NCBI GenBank assembly: GCA_038087015.1
Contig: JASBNA010000040.1
Span: 124,001 to 188,000 of the forward strand
Reading direction: 5' to 3'
From: Cerrena zonata
Lineage: Eukaryota > Basidiomycota > Agaricomycetes > Polyporales > Cerrenaceae
Length of the DNA stretch: 64,000 nt
Both the position numbers and the translations under genes were made by a program. Position 1 is the stretch's first letter; each line of letters starts with the position of its first letter. Below are positions 56,937-64,000 of the stretch, one piece after another. Under the pieces are notes generated by a model. That model saw only the letters and a program-made list of their open reading frames with translations, did not search any database and was not told the origin of the DNA.

Positions 56937-57622
56937 TTAATCGTCGTCCATCCTCGCTCTCTTGTTGGGCCTCCGACTCGACCCAGACGCGACGCTTTCA
57001 TCGTCACTGAGCGCAACACTGCTGTTCCGCCGAGCGTTGGCCCGTTTCTTTCGTTGGTATTCTCTATCCCGGTTCTTTTTGTTCTGTGCTGCTGAAAGTT
57101 CTTGGCCACGGGCAGGAGGCACGATCACAGTCGTCAGAGCAGGAGTGGACGTTCTTGAGGCCTCCTCTCCTGTAGCAGCAGACTCCTCGCCTTCGCCTGA
57201 CAGTTCTAAGGACTGCCGAGATGCTGTTACTTGGTGAGCGAATTGACACGATAGGTGCAAAATCTACCTTCTTGTGTGATACGCTGCTATTTGAGAAGAT
57301 ACGATCGGTCTCGTCCCTAATTTCAGTCTTCTTCCTGTTAGCTGCGGTGTTCTTCAGGTATCCCTCGAAACCATGGATGATGTTTCCACCGCTCTGAACG
57401 GCGGTCTCATTCAGATAGTTGGTTTCGAGGGTGTGGATCTTGACTTCAATCTGAGCCTACATGTAGAGTAGTTGATGATCATGGTCCTTGATATTCTGAA
57501 GCAGTACGTACAAGGTGTTTGTCGAAGTCGCGTTTCTTGTGAAGCGCATTCTTGAGCTCCTGCTTTATAGCTTCATATCTCGCCTTTTCGTCCGCTGGGG
57601 GTATAGCCGTCTCTGTTGACAT
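56937..57622 (-). CDS. EAF6: EAF6, NuA4 histone acetyltransferase subunit
   Basis: EAF6/MEAF6 family subunit of the NuA4 complex. ATG 57622, MSTETAIPPADEKARYEAIKQ with ELKNALHKKRDFDKHL (N-terminal coiled coil). An intron leads to AQIEVKIHTLETNYLNETAV and GGNIIHGFEGYLKN, the signature of the family. A further intron leads to a variable region (SGEGEESAATGE) and a basic tail (NKKNRDREYQRKKRANARRN) that looks like a nuclear-localisation signal, ending ARMDDD, TAA 56937-56939. The family's central motif G-N-I-I-x-G-F-x-x-Y-L is intact. Similarity to a bZIP in the tail is superficial, as no leucine zipper follows. Confidence 0.88.
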
Positions 57623-57937
57623 TATATTGAGTGTATGAATACGAGGTCAGACTGCGAAGGTTCTCCTAACGTGAAGCTCTTGCCATATTTGTCTTGGACG
57701 GGCGCTCCGTCTTGTGGGTGGTTTGCAATGTGCATTCATTCTTAAAATCTCGAATACAACTGCAAGTGGCAGATACTCCTCTAATGAAAAGTTAAGGTAG
57801 TAACTGCAACAATCTAACATCTCTCTCATTGTCAGACAGTTTTCTGTCAATCAGCTCTGGTCCATAGCTTTGACAGACGGCCATAATTATATTTTGTACA
57901 CAAACTTTACCAAGATAAACACCAAACCCCACAACGC
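57623..57937. other. intergenic
   Basis: Between EAF6 (5' end) and the secreted nuclease (3' end), both minus. Nothing recognised; the 57647-57850 ORF is not supported. Confidence 0.35.
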
Positions 57938-60177
57938 TCAACAAACCTTCAACAGCGCAACACTAGGATCATGATCACTAACCCTCGCACTAAAGCTCGG
58001 AGCCCAATTATTCACATGAACATGCTCCACCTTTGTTCCCCTCTCCGCAATCGCGTTCGAAACGAATATATGATCGAGTTGTTCAGTGTTTTGGTCAAAG
58101 ACGTATGTGTATCGCTCGACGGGGTCAATACCGGAGATTTCATCCAGTTCGCTGACGATACCCCCGAACGGAGCAAAGACAGACCGAGTTTGGAGGTATT
58201 CGTTAAAGTCGCCGGCGATGATGATGCTTGCCTGGGGATCTAATTCCAAGAGTGATTTGACAAATGTCTGTTGAGGTACCCTTTAGTATCAATAACGGCA
58301 TCGCATGTAATGGGTAACGTACAGCAACAGCTTCGACCTGGCTTGTCCTCTGATCTACAGGCAAGTTGACCGGTGGTCTTGAGTTGCCTTGTGTCGAAGA
58401 GCTACCACCTTTGGAAACGAGATGAACATTGACGGTAAAGAACCTTGCGCCAGAAGTGGTTTCCCAGGCTGCAACAAGGGGCTTTCGGCTGCTTTGCCAA
58501 GCTGCGTTGGTTGGATCGATACGGCCAGGGTTAAATCTATCATTGGGTACATAATTAGATTAGAGGGGAGCGAGGTATGGATTATTATACTTACGTGAGA
58601 GTGACCTTTCCATCGGATCCAACAATAGGCTCCGTTGCATCCAACGAACCACCAGCAGGTGGCCCCGAAACCAGTTTCACTTTCTCAGAGTTGAATCTGA
58701 ATACGATCAGCCACACCGTTTTCTAGGTCATGAAACTGGGATCGACTTACAAGTATGCCTGACGAATATTTCCTCCTGGTTGGCCACCATCTTGATCATT
58801 TACAGGGACAACCTCAATGAAACTATACGGAGTTGAGCTGTTTGCTGCCTTCGCAATGGCATTGCTCAAGTTCGTCAATGTGACGTTGGCGTCAACGACA
58901 CCGTCGTCAGTTACACCAGAGTTGTCTTGGATTTCTTGCACGAACATAAAGTCTGGTGAGAAGAGGAAGTTGGCAATGTGGCCTGCAACATCGGCGATGT
59001 GAGTTGCGCCCGTGGGTGTCATGTTTTCGACCTAGACAGATGTGTTAAACCCATGAGATACCGTGACATTATTGTGATATTGGCTTACATTATAATCACC
59101 AACAGTCAGCGTGCAAGAGTCGTTTGACGAAACTAGGGTCGTGGCCGGGATGGTAGGATCAGGTGTAGAAACGACGATTGGGGCAGTCAGAGGGAGGATG
59201 TAGTAGAATCCGAATCTACATTCATTCTGTTAATGACGAGGGAAAAGGGATCAGAAGTCGACATACTGGTACTGAACGACGCCAGTGATATCCTGGAATG
59301 TCTTTCCAACGCTAGTCTTGGGATTCTTAGTACCATCCACAGGTACGCCGATGATCACAGTTTCGGGATTCGAGTCAGGGACACCATCGGGGCCTATAAA
59401 GAAACTTATTCAGTAACGCTACAATAATCATTGGAGTTATACGTACCGAAAGTTATAGTGAGACCACCCCGTCCATTCTTTCCTGTCACAGGCCAATCAC
59501 CATGAACCCAGAACTCGCCAAAGCTGTTCTCAAAATTGATAGCAACCGGATTCCTAACGGTGACCAACTGTCCTTCGAGGCTAGACCAGAAGTCCATTCC
59601 AAACTGGTCTGGCTGCAGCGTCGCGTTGACGGTGTCGATTCGAGACTGATTATTCGGAGCAGACAAGAAACCATCGGTTCCCACATCCAAAGCGGAGAGT
59701 TGTTGGGTCGGAGGACTTCTGTCCGCACCCAATACAATTGGTGCCACAGTGTTGTTCGAAGAAATGACCACGATACTGGCTGGTGAAGTGAGCTCGGTTG
59801 CTGTGAGATCATCTGGTCGTGTACTGGAGCGGAATTCAGAGACTCTGCCAGTCAGGGAGATTTCGTCGCCAACAGCAACGCGTCCTAACACGGTAGTTGA
59901 AGTGGAGAATACAAATAGACCATGAGAGATTCGAATATCATCGGAGGGGGTCCCTTGAATATAGAATCCACTGCTCGTCTAGAAAACAAGCACGTTGGTA
60001 CTCCAAATCAAATTCAGTGTAGATCATGTAGCGCACCTTTGCCGTTACGATACCAGTGACATTCTGGACCGTCTGCCCAGTTAAAGGTGATACCCACGCC
60101 GGTCCCTGGATGTCAGTAATCTCCACACCAAGAACGAGGGAAGCCAAAAGCGCGATGGAGCCAACGCGAACAAGCAT
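57938..60177 (-). CDS. secreted endonuclease/exonuclease/phosphatase-family nuclease
   Basis: Probable extracellular DNase related to the bacterial ExeM/NucH-type nucleases. ATG 60177, signal peptide MLVRVGSIALLASLVLGVE. The N-terminal half is a beta-rich region with ITDIQGPAWVSPLTGQTVQNV, ISLTGRVSEFRS and TQQLSALDVG, followed by VTVRNPVAINFENSFGEFWVH. The catalytic domain has TVGDYNVENMTPTG, FVQEIQDNSGVTDDG (acidic metal ligand), VNVHLVSKGGSS (His), IIAGDFNEYL (DxN), EQLDHIFVS and ARVSDHDPSVALL (the C-terminal SDHDP). Stop TGA 57938-57940. Introns are ordinary. A TATAAA element on the minus strand at 60265-60270 precedes it by about 88 bp. Confidence 0.88.
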
Positions 60178-60742
60178 AGTTGTCCTTCTGAATATACACT
60201 ATGGCTAGTGTTCGGGAGGACGAAGGTTTTGGGGGGAATCTCCCAAGCATCAATCCTCCGCCTCTTTATATGCAAGCAAGTGATATGGGAACCAGGCTGC
60301 CACCTTTCGCTGACGTTGCCATATGCTCGGTGGGTGAGAGCGTCGGTCGACCTGAAAATAACCAAAACGTGCGTGTGTCCAAGCCGTCAAGTCGGCCAGA
60401 GGTACCGCAAGGAGGGATGTCTCATGGACTCGTCCTGCCATGTGGGTCTGCTGTGATCAATCTTATAATCATTCATATGGGAAGTAGCATATCTGAAAGC
60501 ACTATAGAGTCTTTATCGCAATTGTGCCTTTATACATGTACCTGAAGTGTGTTGACATGTTGAGATTGTCGCGAGGAGGAAGATACCAAGCATTCAGTCG
60601 GGAACACCATCATGCACGTCGCGGTCAACAAACTGCTCTTATGGGCGTCTAACACACTGGGGTAATTTCTCTCCGCCACCATATCACTCTTGAGTCTTGG
60701 TATCCCCTTTCTACTATCTAGGTCTCGATTTCACAAATATCT
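60178..60742. other. divergent promoter region
   Basis: Between the nuclease (-) and the G-patch gene (+). Holds the nuclease TATA element (60265-60270). An ATG at 60612 opens MHVAVNKLLL, but joining it to the G-patch exon is not needed. Confidence 0.4.
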
Positions 60743-61932
60743 ATGCCTTTGGACGGACATGCATATCTAGTCTCACAAGGCTGGGCTGGAAAAGGCTCTG
60801 GCTTGAGACATGGCGCTATAGCCAAGCCGATCGCAGTTACTCAGAAGAAAACATTATCTGGTATTGGAAAGGACAGGGACGAAGCGTTCCCGTTCTGGGA
60901 CCAGTGCGTATTTTTACCGTTTACAGGTGTATACACTCTGGTAGAGCTAGGTGCTTTATCGTTATAGTGTATTCTCTGCTGCAGCAGACAAAATTAAACT
61001 AAAAATACAAGCGGACGATGATTCCGTAAGTTCAGTCACTTCTCCCCCAACATAGAGTCTTTAAACATGAAATACTCTTATACAAAAATATAGGACGCCA
61101 CCCCAGACTCCGGTTCATCTACTCCAGCCGTCGAGTTTAAACGAACAACGACCGGTATAATTTCCAACAGACGTCCCCTACTCGGTGCATCAGCCCTATC
61201 AGGTTCCTCAACACCCGAAGCGTCCACAAGCACGAGCGGAACCTCTACTCCCCGTATAAGTCTTATGGCAGCTGCTAAGCAGGAAGCCGCGAGACGATCT
61301 CTTATTCTAGGTTCTTCCGTGGACCTGTCATGCGATCGGAGTATGAAGAGGTCGTAATGAAGGAATTTGTGGAGGAAGTCGTGGTAGAGGATGTCAAGGT
61401 CAAGGTAGAAGTGGAGTTGGAGGTGGAGGTAACGAAGAGAAAGAAGAGTCGGAAGGGGAAAGAGGTCGATAGAGGGGATGCCCTTTCAGGCGTGGATGAT
61501 GTGAAGAAGAAGCGCAGTAAGGAGAAGAGGAAGGGAGAAGGACGCAGAGGGGAAATCAGGAAGGAAACGAAAGAGGTCTGACGATGATGATGATGCTGAC
61601 GAGTTGAAAGCGAAGAAAAAAGAGACGAGACGGAAAGAAGAGAAGGCATCGAAACGTTCGAAGGCTACTGACGATCCCGCGGATAAAGACGATGCCTCGA
61701 TACGACGGAGAGAGAAAGAGGAGAGGAAGGCGAGGAAAGCGGAGAAGAAGGCAAAAAAGGAGGAGAAGAAACGGACTAAAATCCGTCAAAGCAGAAACGG
61801 ACGACGATGAAAAGCTTTTGTCGAATACCCAAACCACGGATACTCCGACAACCAAAAAGCGGAAGAAGAGTGAAGACGACTCTACCTGCGAGCAAGAAGA
61901 AACGTTCGAAAGAACGCGAGTCTTCCTCATGA
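60743..61932 (+). CDS. G-patch protein with Lys/Glu-rich tail, multiple frame changes
   Basis: PinX1/Gno1-like nucleolar RNA-processing protein by layout. ATG 60743, MPLDGHAYLVSQGWAGKGSG (G-patch: QGWxGKGxGLRxG), KKTLSGIGKDRDEAFPFWD, two introns, FSAAADKIKLKIQADDDS, SSTPAVEFKRTTTGIISNRRP, LSGSSTPEAS, then AAKQEAARRSL. The expected continuation YSRFFRGPV needs one extra T at 61302-61303; otherwise the frame stops soon after. Further frame switches near 61560, 61780 and 61890 join SDDDDDADELKAKKKE, KAETDDDEKLL and KKKRSKERESSS, stop TGA 61930. The switch at 61302 is convincing; the later ones lie in purine-rich low-complexity sequence, so they are less certain. Confidence 0.6.
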
Positions 61933-62434
61933 CCAAGTATCTTTACTTGTCTAGTCACATAGCTATGTAGATGCTGAGCAATACATTGTTGCAACTGCAA
62001 ACTTCAGTCTATAATGTACATGCGTTGTGGGTGTGTATGTATGTGTATACGATCGAAATGATTGGATGAATGTCTGCAAGTGGGATAGACTGGGAGGAAC
62101 GTTCCTTGGTATTACTATTGAACACGGAAACAAAAAAACAGACGTAGAGATACATAACGCTTCCATTGCGTTTCTTTCCTTCAAAACTTCATCATAGACA
62201 ACACGGCAAACACAGATTGAGGATTGAAGACTCGTCACGAGAAAAATAAAAGCAGTCATGAAAAAATCCTTGTCACCGGGATATTATGAGCAAGATGGGA
62301 AAGTATAGTCCTGCCTCAGGAGGTATCGAGATGCAAGGATACGAAGTGAGAAAATAAGAAAAGTGGACGTGGACGGACGGAAATAAGAACCAACAAGCAA
62401 AATAAAAGAGAGGGGTATGGAAATGGACCAAGAA
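61933..62434. other. intergenic between convergent genes
   Basis: 3' UTR space of the G-patch gene (+) and vWA gene (-). Nothing else recognised. Confidence 0.4.
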
Positions 62435-64000
62435 TCAAACCCTCGCGCTTCTCCACGCACTCTGCATCGCGATCCTCCTCGCTTGATCCAACGTAATCGC
62501 ATCCTCTCTCAACTCAATCTTCTGCCTTCCATCATCCGTAATGGCCATACCAGAATCACCATCCCCATCGTCCTCGTCATCATCATCGAACGGTGTTCTT
62601 CCACTACCTCTAATTCCGCCGAACGCCGCCTTCCCGCCTGCAAGCGAGAAGGGAGTAGAAGCAACTGCGGTTCCGAAGACTGAAACGTTCTTTGGAGCTC
62701 CGAATGCTGCGAAGTCGGTGACGACTTTGCGGGGCGGTGAATGAGAGGGCGTAGGGAGGGATGGAGGAGGCGCAGGTTTGGGGCGTGGTGCGGAGTAGGG
62801 AGAGTATGGAGAGGAGTAGCGACCAGCAGTCACTCGGGAGTGAAGATATTTCTCAGTGAACCTGGTACCCATTACCTGCAAGTATCAAATTGACTGTTTA
62901 GTTCTTGCCTACCAGTACTCAAGTTATTTAACCCTTACCTTCTTGAGAAGTGGTCGTGCCTCATGTAGAGATGGAGCATTCGTATACACCTCCACATTAT
63001 GCTTCGACTCTGCCGATTCCCGATAGATACTCTCGATGACTACCTTCTTCGTACTTTCGTTCCTGAGCAGGAGTCGTTCGTGAAGCTCACGAGCAACATC
63101 ATCTACACTCTCATTGTTGCCCAGAATTCGCTGTGAAACAGCTTGTCCGACTTCACGTATTAGACGCTCCATGTCGAGATTTTCGAGTACACTGCCGACG
63201 ATGGCGTGTGTGAGGAGATCGGCGGTCGTTAGCGGGAGCATGAGACCGGAAGTAATGTTTGTGAGTGCTTGGAAGAAGTCTGCTGCGTACTATTCAGTTG
63301 AGAAGTTAGGAATCGAGTCAACACTAATGATGTCATTGAAGAGCCTACCTGGTACCCAGACAGTGCTGGCTCGCAAGCGACAAAGAACTGTAATGAGCAT
63401 TAATTCTAAGTCATCACGGGATGATACATATGAAATGGAACTTACCAATGTGATCCCCCGACTGGCCATCGTTCGTGCTAAGACAAGGGGATCGTTGCCG
63501 TCTGGTGAACCATCATCGAACCCTGCGAAACAACATGTACCCATCAAAACCCATCCCACAAAACGAAACAAAGTCAATGAAACATACCATCTCCGTATTC
63601 ACCAATGCCATGCGAAGGAGCATCAGCAATCAAGACAATCATCTTACTAGCCTCGGGTCTCCATTCCATATTTAGAGCCTCTGCCAGAGCAGCCGTGACA
63701 GCTTCGGGACCGTCACCACCCCCACTCGCATACAGCGAGCTTAGATCTTTCTCCACCTTGTTAATGTCCGACGAGAAACCGAAATTTTTGGTGACATATG
63801 TATGATCCTGAGGCGGATGGTCTCTGTATGCAACCAAACCGATTCGAAGGTCTTCGGCTGCTTGTAGTTTACCAGATTCGTAGATGTGTTGACAGATGGC
63901 TTGAATGTTCTTAGTGGCAGACATGATGTAACTGCCTTGACTGCCTGTACAGTCTTGTACAAAGACAAGGTCGCTGAAAGATGGAACATCGTTAGGTGTG
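62435..64000 (-). CDS. von Willebrand factor A domain protein (5' part outside the window)
   Basis: Partial at the right edge. The visible vWA domain starts DLVFVQDCTGSQGSYIMSAT (MIDAS motif D-x-T/S-G-S), then GLVAYRDHPPQDHTYV, ALAEALNMEWRPEASKMIVLI with IADAPSHGIGEYGDG. The fold then continues PLVLARTMASRGITLFFVACE and YQYAADFFQALTNITSG. It continues into a helical region (SVDDVARELHERLLLRNEST, HEARPLLKKV) and a Pro/Ser-rich stretch, ending in an acidic run (DDDDEDDGDGDS) and QSAWRSARV, TGA 62435-62437. The MIDAS is complete, so it should bind a divalent cation. The layout resembles vWA proteins linked to alpha-kinases, but the rest of the gene lies outside the window. Confidence 0.82.

Noticed and set aside
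56937..57260. bZIP transcription factor (basic NKKNRDREYQRKK region)
   Set aside because: No leucine zipper follows; the N-terminal coiled coil and GNIIHGFEGYL identify EAF6.
61302..61649. Minus ORF rich in Ser, Thr and Phe
   Set aside because: Complement of a Lys/Glu-rich coding tail; the composition is explained by the purine-rich plus strand.
61556..61936. Minus ORF rich in Leu/Phe, apparently membrane-like
   Set aside because: Also antisense to the Lys/Glu-rich region of the G-patch gene; hydrophobicity is a complement artefact.
1..64000. CRISPR array, phage, or bacterial operon
   Set aside because: No spaced direct repeats; gene structure is eukaryotic throughout.

Overview
The window is nuclear DNA of a filamentous basidiomycete, most likely a wood- or litter-degrading Agaricomycete. 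Genes are split by many short introns (about 50-70 nt, GT-AG, one GC-AG). The secreted set includes AA9 oxygenase-fold proteins, GH131 and fungal CBM1 modules, and there is a family of leucine-rich F-box genes. No mitochondrial, bacterial or viral block is visible. No biosynthetic cluster, intact transposon or CRISPR array was found.

Layout. 0-7 kb: partial membrane protein (-), membrane-anchored Cu/Zn superoxide dismutase (+), a small unknown multi-pass protein (+), and a secreted dipeptidyl-peptidase V-like serine peptidase (-). 7-16.6 kb: a decayed NACHT-protein remnant, a CSC1/RSN1-type calcium-permeable channel (+), GH131-CBM1 glucanase (+), RNase H (+). 18-20 kb: an intronless 603-residue membrane protein of unknown role. 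21-32 kb: F-box genes (one decayed, one intact, two adjacent and possibly joined) around a PQ-loop vacuolar transporter and prohibitin-2, which share a divergent promoter. 32-45 kb: G-patch protein, GNAT acetyltransferase, NDUFS4 of complex I, a further F-box gene, an atypical thioredoxin, a short-chain dehydrogenase, an OTT_1508-like deaminase-fold protein and the mitochondrial phosphate carrier. 45-50 kb: intron-containing tRNA-Met(CAT), NCA2, and an SH3-like protein. 50-54 kb: two AA9-fold genes in tandem, one with all three copper-site residues replaced and one canonical with CBM1. 54-64 kb: VPS37 and RRP40 (divergent), EAF6, a secreted nuclease, a second G-patch protein and a vWA-domain protein running off the end.

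How they fit together. The secreted genes (DPP-V, GH131-CBM1, both AA9 proteins, nuclease) point to external digestion of plant or fungal polymers, protein and nucleic acid. Prohibitin-2, NDUFS4, the phosphate carrier and NCA2 are mitochondrial inner-membrane housekeeping genes scattered among them. VPS37, RRP40, EAF6 and the PQ-loop transporter are general housekeeping genes.

A caution for users: at least seven otherwise convincing genes contain single-base frame changes, often in homopolymers, and one of them is the highly conserved prohibitin-2. Some may be consensus errors rather than true lesions. Exon boundaries below were inferred by eye from splice signals and family conservation.
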